Source of the DNA: Ananas comosus
Taxonomy: Eukaryota; Streptophyta; Magnoliopsida; Poales; Bromeliaceae
Assembly: GCF_001540865.1 (NCBI RefSeq)
Contig: NC_033629.1
Location: 10,103,873 to 10,167,872 of the forward strand
Length of the DNA stretch: 64,000 nucleotides
Direction: 5' to 3'
In this document: piece after piece, positions 25,534 to 35,783 of the stretch
Layout of the letters: each line of letters begins with the position of its first letter
Numbering within the stretch: position 1 is the first letter of the stretch
Notes under the pieces: generated by a model
The model's database searches: none
Told to the model about the DNA's origin: nothing
The model's input: the letters and a program-made list of their open reading frames with translations, nothing else
Program-made: the position numbers and the translations under genes

Positions 25534-28500
25534 TCATCTATGGAATGACTCCCAAAGAACACCAAGATCAACATTGCCCCCAGATAGAATGATCCCGATT
25601 TTGCTGCTCTCGTTCCATGCGGCACTCTGTTTGAATCTCTGGGACAGAACCGCAGCAAGACCAACGGCGCCGCTTGGCTCCACAGCCACTTTTAGAATCT
25701 CGTAGCACAGTCGCATGGCCTCGATTATTTCCACATCGTCGACGGTGATGATATCGTCCACTAAATCGCGCACCACTGGCCTGAATCATAATTAGTAAAG
25801 AAATTTTTCTTTTTTACTGTTCCAACAATGGACTCAAATGAAATGATTTATACAACAAATGTTGGGGAAAAATGTTAAGTTTTAGCGAGGACAACATGTG
25901 TTACGAAAGAAAGTTTTGAGAAGAGAGATGTGATAGCTAAAACAGATATTTTACCACAAAGAGAAGAACATAATACAACATCCACAACTTGAGAACATTC
26001 TACCAGTTTCTTAGCCATACATGTTATTGTACAGATTATGTGTTTTAAACATAGCTAATTAAAAAGAGAGAGGGAGACAATGGAACTTCTAACCCCCCCA
26101 AAAGTTCTCTTTTTTATTTATTTCCTTAAAAACTCAATTTCTGAGAGAGTATGTACTCATTCATCATGTTTATATATGTAGGCATTCGCATTCACAAATA
26201 CAGATGTGGATTCCATGGCTACTAATATGCATGAAGGAGAGAAACTTTTAAATGCATACCATGTCAATTCTCCAAGAAAAGCACGAAGTCCATCCGCGAT
26301 GGTGTCGGTCTCGGGAAGTGTGATGATCCTACCTTCTGCCTTGGACCGAGCAGCATCGTCAGCACCCTTTGGTTCGGCAGCCAAAACACGGATAGAAGGA
26401 TTCAGGGCCTTAGCAGCCAATGTCACACCAGAAATTAAACCACCACCTACATTTGAACAGAACACACAAACACAAGATGTGAAGAATAACCATGAAAAAT
26501 ATAACATAGTTTGTTGATGTTAAAAAGCATTCAATGTTACGAACCACTAATTGGTACGACTATTGTGTCGATTCCAGGGGCTTGCTCCAACAGCTCTAGC
26601 GAAATTGTGCCCTGACCACTTGGATGATATAACAAGACTTTTTTCAGTATAGAATGTATATTCCAAAGGAAATATTGAATGAAGATGTCATCATCAACTA
26701 ACCCTAGTCTTAAGAAAAGACAGTCATTGACTCGCTAATTGGGTCTAATATTATTCATGGGTTTGCACAAGGAAATAGATTCGGGAGTGAGACAAAGCAG
26801 TTTACAAGGCCGTCACAGTTGCAAAGAAAAGAATCTTATGTGTAATAAGGTTCAGCGAGAGAATTATACTGTAACAAAATGTACAAGAAGGTTAAGGCGA
26901 GTGGATCATCTAATTTACTTTGAACATAACATGGTATGCATGCATTCAAAATTAGTACAAACAAAGGATAATAGATCCTTTCTATAATATCTAAGAATTT
27001 CTAACAAATAACTATACTTTGACAATTCAACTCAGAGTTTTCAGATGTTCATCTCACCATGGGAAAATATTATTCTTAATGAACTTATATATTCACTACT
27101 CAAAAACAAACTTGAATTCTCAATATTCTTCTGTAATCATTAGAGATACGAATTAGCTTTATAGGTGATGTGATAATAAGTCTCTTCACTGTCAATATGA
27201 AACAGCGCAAATTAAATTGACTTGTATAACACCCCTAATGTAAACATGCATGTCCGCTTTTGAGTACTGGTAATTATAATATAAGGAATTCAATTAACAC
27301 CGGCAATATAAAAATGAAGATTAATATTGATATGCCATTAAATCTTTTGCCAATACTCAGATGTAAGAGAGAGGAAAATTTTCCAATTATTGCTTTACAA
27401 CATGACATGCAGCGTAGAATGTGGTCTTCCTAATGAGGTTCAAATTAGGGGGTCAAAATTGTTCATTGATGATGATTTTGTAATTTGCTACACTAAGATG
27501 ACCATAACCAGATAAATTTAGTGCCTTATAAGTAAGGATTTAAGTACCGTGGTACGGAGCTATGCTGAGCACTTGCCTATATAGTATGACACACTATTTG
27601 AAAAGATGCACCTCGGCACCTAGGCATGAGGCGCGTGCCTAGGCTCTGAGGCACGTGCTTATACCAGTAAAGTGTGGACTTTCCACTTATTCAACATGAA
27701 TTTACGGATGTAAACGGGGCCGATCTGGGGACGGGAGCCCCGCCCTACCTCCCACCCCAACTACCAAAATCCCGTCCTGCCTCTTGCCCCGAATACGTGA
27801 CGGGTCAAAAAATATATCCCATAATCCGCTCCGCCTCGTAACCCGCCTCCCGCCGGCGCCTCGAATCTACCCCGCCAACTAATATTTTTTTATAAAATAT
27901 AATATATTAATATTTTGTAAAATGTAAATTAATAATTTTTAATAATATTATATATATAATTAATAACATTAATTATAAAAATAAAAAATATCAATCACAA
28001 TTAGAAACAAAATTCAAAAATTACAAGTACATGAGAAATGAGAGCACTAACTTATTTTTATTTTGGGCTTTTTTGTAAATATGGATATTTTTTAAAAATA
28101 TAAATGGTTTTCGGGGCGGATTTGGGGCGGATCATGGGGGGCGGATTCGGGGCAGATTCAGAGTAGGTCAAAATTTCTCCCGTTTCTTGCCTTGAATCCG
28201 TCTCGGATCATAAAAATTACCTAGTTTCCTGCCCCAAATCCGTTTATTTTCTCCCGTTTATTGCCCTATTCAAAGCGGATTGAGGCGGGAGCTCCACCAA
28301 CCCGGATCCGTTTGCATCCCTACATGAATTCTAGGTAATAACAAGGAGACAAAAATTGAACAGAGAAAAAAGAAGAGTAGGAAAAACTTGGTACATTCTG
28401 AGAAAATTCTCAACATGAGTGACGTTTTCGAATTGCTTAGGGGAGAGAACTGAAGGCACCTATAAACCATGCGTTTAAATTAATTCAGTCTTAATGGTAT

Positions 28501-29524
28501 ACTTGCTAGAAAATGTACTTCAAATGGAGAACCTAGAATTTGGAACGCTCCTATTAAAGGCGTGGAAATTCTAACTTGGATGCTACCAGAACCAATTGAT
28601 AAAATTTGACCCATACCTTATAATGTTCTTATCATTAAATGGATGAATAAGGACAGCACCAGTTTCTTGTTGAACCTTTCTAGCCACTGTTTCTCTTGAT
28701 TGGATAGTGGCCTCACTCCATATAACCTGTCCGCCATAGCGCTTGACATTTTCAACCTTGCATTTTGGTGCATTTTTGGGTATTACAATGTAAGCAGGGA
28801 TCCCACGTAGTTTCGCAGCCAAGGACACTGCAGCAGCATGGTTACCACTAAATCGAAAATATTTCATTAAGATTTCTAACATAGAGAGAGAGAGAGAGAA
28901 ATTATATTCTTCACAAAAAACAGTAAACTAGAGTTGACCTGCTATGAGTTACTACTCCCTTAGCTGCTTGGCCATCTTCAAGAGAGAATACAGCATTGGA
29001 AGCACCTCTAATTTTGAATGCCCCACTGGAATTTACATAAAATTAGCAGAAAAACGAATTACGAAAATTTAGGTCGCATTTGAATTTGCATTGTTTAGAT
29101 TTATGTTTATGTAGTTGAAGGACGATGGACTTATTTCAACTTGAAAATAGATGACTACGCAAAATAACCAATTAAAGCAGAAGATAAAGAAGTCCATTTT
29201 CACCTGTCCTCAACCGCACAGAATTTGAGGGGGAAAAAATAATAAAGTGAAAAAATTTAAAAAATAACTAATATCAAAACACACCTAAATATTTATATTT
29301 ATGAAACAAGATGGACATATTGCTGCTAAAGGTTGCGTATCCGCTCACCCCTTCTGGAAGCATTCACACTTGAAAAACAATTGTTTCCCGGCTATGAAAT
29401 CAAGAGATGTCGACGTGAGAACTGGAGTTCTATGGATATATGGAGCAATGCGGAGCTGTGCTTCTCTTATGGATACAATATCAGCGGCATAAATCTGATT
29501 TTCTTTATTGTCCTTTCGTTCCAT
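25534..29524 (-). CDS. SR: serine racemase (PLP-dependent)
   Basis: Interconverts L- and D-serine and dehydrates serine to pyruvate, using pyridoxal phosphate. Coding exons in transcript order: 29524-29349, 29025-28939, 28847-28617, 26618-26548, 26446-26260 and 25780-25534. Phases match throughout, giving 332 aa; the Arabidopsis enzyme is about 331. Seen: YIHRTPVLTS near the N terminus, GAFKIRGASNA with the PLP lysine, SSGNHAAAVSLAAKLRG (phosphate and substrate loop), the glycine loop PISGGGLISG, AAEPKGADDA, ETDTIADGLRAFLGELTW, and LSGGNVDLG near the end. The start MERKDNKENQIYAADI fits the family's MEANREKYAADI-like opening. A cacag just before the ATG could be the acceptor of a 5' UTR intron, so the promoter may lie further right. 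The 2 kb intron 3 holds a GC-rich repeat (27.7-28.3 kb). Threonine dehydratase is the alternative; length and lack of a regulatory domain favour serine racemase. Confidence 0.93.
27705..28325. mobile_element. foldback GGGGCGG repeat in serine racemase intron
   Basis: The left end, ggatgtaaacggggccgatc, and the right end, ggatccgtttgcatcccta, are inverted. GC-rich arms (cccgccctacctcccacccc; ggggcggatttggggcgg) surround an AT-rich centre. The same ends occur at 33.68-34.23 kb. It has no coding, and it makes a strong local GC contrast inside the intron. Confidence 0.65.
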
Positions 29525-31560
29525 TAAATCTGTGACATATTTATTATAATCAAGTTAAAATTTATTATTGTTATGTGATACTGCGTCTGAAAACAGGTAG
29601 CATTGGTAGATCAGAAATTTCATGAACTCAAACATGCGATTGAACTCCTACTCCATCCATAACATTTCGTGTAATGGCTCGACAGATTTCGTGCCCGTTT
29701 GACCAAATTTATGAAACAACTTCTCTACTACGAGTAGTAGGCAAGCATAACCAAAAGCTTATAGAGTTTTTGCTGTGGAGGGAAGCTAAAATGAGCTTGA
29801 AGCTTCAAGTTACAAAGCTGTTAGAAGATCTTCTATGCAAACAAATTGATTATGCTGTAATTAGTGTCAAGTTATCTAGTACAGTGCAACAATTTGATCA
29901 TTTCTCGCCATGCCATTTCCTGTATTTCTGCTAATAATAATCCGCTCACCAGTCCTATATTTTGAGTTATAGACTTTGCATACTCGAGGGATAAAACTAC
30001 ATTTCTTTTGTCAGTTTATCCCACTATATGATGGTAAAATCAGGAAAAAGAATTGCTACCAAATTCGTTTTGGGTAATGGGAGTTGATGCTTAAGCAATC
30101 ACCTAAGAGTACGATCTACAAGAGATTCTCGAATAAATCTGAAATGCGTGCAAGGAAATTAAGATTGAGCTATTAACATTCACAATGACAGCTGTACGCA
30201 TAAAAAGGCATAACAGAATAGCCGAAGATAAAATAATCTTTAGCTTGAATACTTGGAGCTGGTCTCTTCTAATCTAATTAGAAAGCAGACACACCAAAAA
30301 ACTAAGTAGAAACTCCTTAGCAGCCAGTATCTACAATCATAGTATGGCTTTTCTCTAATGGAATCTACATGAAAAACTCGATGGAGTACGAGAAGTCGAC
30401 GGTGGTTTCCTAGATATCTCCTTATGATGAGTTAATGAAATACCTCCTGGAAAAACTCTAGATAATTCTCAAGGTTTTCTCGGCAAAGTATCTCATTAAC
30501 CCAGAAAAATTTTTTTTTTGACTGTGAGACAAAATTCACAAGGTGATTCATTGTACAATTTATTAATGGGATAAAAAATAAATAAATAAGCCATAATGTT
30601 AGTTGATATCCTCACACCCCCACACAAGAAGGTCAGTGATCTGCTTGATCTAGCCTAACCTAAGAAGGAAAAAACAAAGAAAGAAGTGGAAAATAACACA
30701 AAAGAGTTCGTGCGGGGCATAAGGCATGCTCCGCCACTCGACGAAAAACGGAAACAATTGCCCCACTGCACCTATATCGACAATGCCACTCCTGAGAGAA
30801 GAGCCTCAAGGTGAACTCGACAAAGCTAGCTCTAAGAGAGGCTATTCATCATTTAAAATTAAATTCGAGGAGGAAAAAAAAAAAAAACTTGATATTTGAG
30901 CATTGACCATAAGATTAATATTCAAATCATGTAATGCGGGTTGAAATTAATGAAAAGCAATCGACCCAGTTCAGAAATGTAAATCTCAAGAGTTCAACTA
31001 CTAAAAAGACCACAATAAAGTTGAACTACAAAATTAAAACTTTTTTTTCAATTTAACACTTTAAAATTTTATAATTTGACAAATAATGCTGTAAAATTTT
31101 ATTTGGCCAAATAATCCTATTTTGTCCAACTCAGTGGTCAAATAGAAGAGCAATTGTCAGATAGAAGAGCAATTAGAAGGTGGTCAATCGTTTACCATCT
31201 ATAATGAAATTTAAAAGACGTTTTCCCATGTATAATCCAAGTAACCACATAAAAATTTCAACAAAGCATATACAATCCCACCAACCTAAAAAATCCTAAC
31301 AATCTATTCATACAATTCTAACAATCAAACAAAAATTCTAATAATCCACGTACAACCCTAACAACCTCTCAAAGATCCTCACAATCTATAAAAAAAATAA
31401 TAACAATCTGAAAACGGTGAACTTGTTTCTCATTCTTGTCCCACATGGCACTGAGTTGGCAAAATGAGGATTAATTGGCCAAATAAAATTTTGGATGGAT
31501 CATTTCGCAAATTAGAAATTTTTTTAGGGTTATTGTAAAAAAAAAAAAGGTTAAAATGCC
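29525..31560. other. intergenic DNA upstream of serine racemase
   Basis: No gene recognised. Between about 31.0 and 31.56 kb there is a foldback-like repeat: 'tttggccaaataatcc' at the left and 'ggattaattggccaaataaaattt' at the right, with 'ccaactcagtgg' and 'gccactgagttggc'-like counterparts, around lists of 'ctaacaatc' repeats. An untranslated leader of serine racemase may start in this area or near 32.2 kb, but no transcript evidence is available. Confidence 0.4.
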
Positions 31561-31574
31561 CTAATTTGACACCT

Positions 31575-32320
31575 GCTTTCTCTCTTGGGTGTGTTTGGTT
31601 CGCCCATTTTTCACCTTGGAATCAGAATCAGAATGGATGAATCCGTTTGTTCATATTTGATATGCGGTATTTCCATCCGATTCCGATTTCCGGATGAATG
31701 GGAATCCTTCTAATTACTCCTTTTTCTAATCCGGCCTAGGAGGCCGAATTGAAAATTAAATCCGGGCGGAATGGATTTGTTCGGATTAATCATTGAAATC
31801 CTCTTTTCTCTCTTCATTATGCCCAAACAAGTGAAGCTCAAACTCCTTTCTCTTTCAATCCAATTTGGCAAAATTAAGCCTCCAAAGCAGTCACCAGATT
31901 CTTCCTTGCTCTAATATTACATAAGCAACCAGCAGTAAGTAAGCAAATCACGACCAGAAAGAGCACAATCAACCAACCAAATCTCACAGAGAAGGGAGCT
32001 GATTTGATCCTGGGGCGTAATCTATTTCCCTTTAATTTAATTTGTGGTTCATTATAAGTTGAAATCGAAAAGCAAAAGATCTATGGCTACGGAAGAGAGC
32101 GAAAGGAAATTGCCACGGAATTAATATTTCCGAAGATCTAAAACAGGGATGTAAAGAGGGGATTAATCTGACCCGGGAGGGGGTGGAGATTCGGAAGCGT
32201 CGAGGCCTCGAAGGATCCCGAAGGCGAGCCACCGCTGGCCGGGGGGTGCTGGTGGTGGTACAGGATCCGCGATTCGGGTACTATCTCAGTCGACGAAAAT
32301 AGGGAAAACTTCAAATACCG
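31575..32320. other. MITE-like segment and GC-rich island of unknown role
   Basis: 31.59-31.80 kb contains 'gtgtttggttcgcccatt', 'gaatcagaatcagaatgg' and 'ccggcctaggaggcc', typical of a MITE. At 32.14-32.31 kb a GC-rich island reads on the - strand like a leader or first exon ('ccaccaccagcaccccccgg', 'gaggcctcgacgcttccg', then a possible donor ccgg|gtcag). It could be the first exon of serine racemase or of an unrelated transcript; protein frames there match nothing I know. Confidence 0.3.
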
Positions 32321-33053
32321 CCCATATTGTTTCATACTTTTTTATTTTAATATTTTATAATTTAAAATATATTAATTTAGTATCTAATAAATTTTTTTTT
32401 TTGTCAGCTCCTCAGTTAACATTTTGTTAAATTATGTATAAAAAATTTCAGATACCCCATCTAGATTTATCGAATATTTACTTTAGTATCTTTTTAGTTT
32501 TAACTCTATCATTGATTTAATAAAAAAAATTAGTGGATGACATAATAGAAAAAAATAAAATCACAGGTACTGAATTGATACACTTTAATACTAAAAGAAA
32601 AAAATATGAAATCACAGGATGCGCGTAACGGGCATGCGTGAATGTGCCAGTGCATGAATGTAAAAAGTTAACATAAATAAAATAATAAAAAAAAACAAAA
32701 TAAATTAAATAATAATAATAATAAGAGAATTTTGAATTTTCATGAACAAAAAGCTGCCACCATTTTGTCAGAAGTGCAACATACATCAATACTATGTCTT
32801 TGATTCTAAGTCCTCATTCTTTCCTGTTTTCTGTTTCCATACATCAAAACTAAGCATGATCTACTCTAAGCAGATGCACTCCTTTTCTAGAAGAAAGCGC
32901 TTCTCACGGCCTCAATATCTTGAATCGCCCATTTTCATACTTTAAAAGTTAAGAAGATATAAATTGGTAGGTTGGATAAGACTGAGTTTATCAGTAGAAG
33001 TGGCCCACTCTAAGATAGAAGTTTAGATTAATTTGCACCTCTTAATGTGCTAT

Positions 33054-33183
33054 TTGATTTTACATTTTTTTTTTGTTTTTGAGAGATAGATAGCATGCTA
33101 TCCGCTAATGTGCTAACTTGGGACCTCAGGTACCAACCATCAAATTCTTTGCCACTTGCGTTAGGGACGGTCGGTTGATTTTA
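33054..33183 (-). mobile_element. tRNA-derived SINE, copy 3 (internally deleted)
   Basis: A - strand copy flanked by a perfect 9-base duplication TTGATTTTA (33054-33062, 33175-33183). Tail and head of the family are present, but the middle, including the end of box B and the following 45 or so bases, is deleted. At the deletion point lies TAATGTGCTA (33106-33115), identical to flanking host sequence at 33043-33052. Confidence 0.8.
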
Positions 33184-33674
33184 TTGATTATATTTTGCCA
33201 ATTATTTTTTTTAAGTTGTCTATTGGAAATTGTCAATTCTAGATATTATAAAAAAAGTTCACAAGCTATAAATGATAAGAATTTGATTAATCTCCTCTTC
33301 TTATTTTGTATATTATCCAAAATTAGCCTCCGCCTCGCAAAAGAAGATTGTGTCATTCATATACTGTATGAGTGTGACTTTATTTTTTTTAGTAAGATAA
33401 AGATTTGTAAAACTTACTTGCACCGTTAACTATTTTGATTTGACGATCTAGTCTAAAAAAATTATAATTTCCTGCTGATCCTTCAATTTATTAAATTTAA
33501 ATTATTTAATAATTCTTCTATTTTAGAATTTACAAGTGTATTTTTCTTTACCGGTTTAATTAGCATTTTCATGTTAACTTATATGATTGTAAAGTTATTA
33601 AGGGAGGGGAGGGGAGAGAAAGAGAGAGTAGGGTGAAGTTCTTGCAGGTGAAGAAGTAGTGGAGGTCATTGATA

Positions 33675-34240
33675 GGGATGTGAACGGGTCGGATTTGGGG
33701 TGGATTTTTAAAAACTTGAATCCGAACCCGAACCTGATTCCAAATAGGGATGCAAACGAGGCGGATCCGGGGACGGGAGAGTTTTCCCACCTCCCGCTCC
33801 ATTTCTTATCGGGGCGGGGCGGATTCGGGACGAGTTACTTTTTATTTTATTTTTGGCTCCCACTTACCGCTCCATTCCGGGCGGATCGGGGCGGGAGCCA
33901 GATTTTTGACGGATCGGGGCGGATTGAAGGAAGAAAAGAGTCTCCCACCTCCCGCTCCATTTACTTGGCGGATCGGAACGGATTTGGGGCGGGTTATATT
34001 TTTTTATATTTTTTGTTNATATATATATTATGTATAATGTAAAATAAATTCAGATTTGGATTGGGTTCGGATTCGGATTGGGTATAGTCAAAATTCATAT
34101 CGGTATTCATATCCGTCGGATTTTTGTTTTGATATCCATATCTGAAACCATATCTATTCAGCACCGAATAAATTTGCTCCGTTCGGATTTAGGTTCGGAT
34201 AAAATTTCATATATCCCTACCCATCAACATCCCTAGTCCC
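33675..34240. mobile_element. GGGGCGG foldback repeat, second copy
   Basis: Starts 'gggatgtgaacgggtcggat' and ends 'ccatcaacatccctag'. Blocks 'ggatccggggacggga', 'ggggcggggcggattcggg' and 'gcggatcggggcgggagcc' are repeated inside. Later it changes to the 'ggttcggattcggattggg' form. It resembles the element in the serine racemase intron. An ambiguous base at 34018 precedes a TA tract. Confidence 0.6.
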
Positions 34241-34417
34241 GGAGGATGCTTGTAGATAGAGGGAATGGATGAACACTAGATTTTTTTATGAACCCAGTTT
34301 GTTAATTTGTGCATGTTCTCAGCCTCCCTTTTATAATTTCCACTGTAAATATGGTGGACCGAGCGTACTGACTCTAATAAAGTAGAGTGTCTCGTAAAAC
34401 CTTTGCTTTATGGCATA

Positions 34418-34450
34418 CTAGTATACAACCCGCGCTTTGCGGCGGGTACA
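34418..34450 (-). mobile_element. Helitron-type 3' terminus on the - strand
   Basis: Read on the - strand the sequence is CCCGCCGCAAAGCGCGGGTT, then GTATA and CTAG at 34421-34418 followed by T (34417). A GC hairpin (CCCGC...GCGGG) about ten bases before CTAG|T is the known Helitron 3' pattern. The body would extend to higher coordinates, into the foldback MITE at 34.5 kb. The 5' TC end was not located. Confidence 0.5.
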
Positions 34451-34489
34451 TAGTATTTTAGTCACGTAGTATTTTAGTCGATATATATA

Positions 34490-35045
34490 TACCAGCTCAC
34501 TCTCTCTCGAGTGCGGCTAGGATGCTCATGGAAGCACGGAGGGCTCCGTGCTTCCACTTTGTTTTCGATGTTCGGACTTTCGAATCGACGATCGGCTCCG
34601 TTAGACTTGATCTAGAGTATTTGAAGTATCTAGAAAATAAATTTTGCGATTTTTCGATATCATTTGCCTAGTGATCGAAGTGGCTCAAAATCAACGGCTG
34701 AAAATAAAAATCTTACAAAATATGATGATATGACATTAAAATTTTAGATCAAAGTTATTGATCTTGTTTTATATGGTATAAAGAATTTTCTATCAAAATT
34801 TCATGTGATTTGGATATTTCTACACCGTTAAACTTGCAACTAGCTCACCACGGCCATTAAAATTATTGATTTTGAGCCCCTTCGATCACTAGGCAAATAA
34901 TATTGAAAAATCACAAAATTTATTTTCTAGGTACTTCAAATACTCTAGATCAACTCTAACGGAGCCGATCGTCAATTCGAAAATCCGAACATCGAAAACA
35001 ACTTGAAAGCACGGAGGGCTCCGTGCTTCCATAAGCATACCAGCC

Positions 35046-35082
<37 letters not shown>

Positions 35083-35090
35083 ATTTTTAA
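34490..35090. mobile_element. foldback MITE unit G
   Basis: Lies between (TA)n (34481-34492) and (CT)n(TA)n (35045-35083). The left arm is gtgcggctaggatgctcatg with 'gcacggagggctccgtgc'; the right arm repeats it inverted, ending 'ccataagcataccagcc'. The arms share 'gttttcgatgttcggactttcgaatcgacgatcgg' and its inverse with the units in the RGF-like intron. The terminal palindrome cggagggctccg is a variant of the cggaggcctccg tip. Confidence 0.8.
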
Positions 35091-35139
35091 AATCTTAAAA
35101 TTGAAAAAAATTACAATAAAAAATACTAAACAAACTTAA

Positions 35140-35640
35140 GGGGCTTTTTTATAAAATGACCCTCCAAAAAATCATAATTAGTAAAATGATCCTGCCAAAC
35201 TAACCATCCTTTCGCCACGTGGGCGCCACGTCAGTGTTTCTCACAAAGACGGTGAATTGTTCACCGTTTTTGTAATATTTATTATGAAGGCGGTGAATGG
35301 TTCACCACCTTATAAAGACGGTGAACCATTCACCCACCCCCCTTTCATTTCCCCTTACAATGCTGCCGCCTTTCGAACTGCACCCTTATAATTCTGTCTT
35401 TTTTGTACCCTTGAGAAGACGGGGAATGGTTTACCATCTTAACTATTCACCGTCTTTAGTGTAAAATACGACCCAGCAAAATTTAGCTAAGTTCTGAAGT
35501 CGGAGCTAAAATATAGATAAAATGATGAATATGATGAATGGTTCATCGTTTTCATAAAGACGGTGAATAATTTACTGTGTGCTTTGTTGTGCTTTGCGGT
35601 TTATACTAAAGGCGGTGAAGTTCACGGCTTTAGTGCAAAC
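35140..35640. repeat. cluster of GGTGAATGGTTCACC-like palindromes upstream of GST
   Basis: At least seven imperfect copies of a palindromic motif occur: gacggtgaattgttcaccg, gcggtgaatggttcaccac, gacggtgaaccattcaccc, gacggggaatggtttacc, ctattcaccgtc, gatgaatggttcatcg and ggcggtgaagttcacgg. They lie within 400 bases that end about 150 bases before the GST start codon. The head 'ccctccaaaaaatcataatta' and 'gccacgtgggcgccacgtc' belong to the same block. It is probably a transposon remnant. Whether it affects GST expression is unknown. Confidence 0.6.
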
Positions 35641-35783
35641 AGCCTCCAGCCCCCAGTGCTTAGTAATTTATTCCTGACCAGATCTTATCCTCTGCCGCGG
35701 GAGTTTGACCGGCGGGCCGGCTTCTGCTCCGCTCTTCTTCCCGCAGGCGGCAGCAGACAGCGAATCGAAAGAGAGAGAGAGAG

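Noticed and set aside
33659..34042. Frames rich in Asn-Pro and Arg-Gly over the GGGGCGG repeat
   Set aside because: They coincide exactly with a dispersed non-coding repeat and run through an N.
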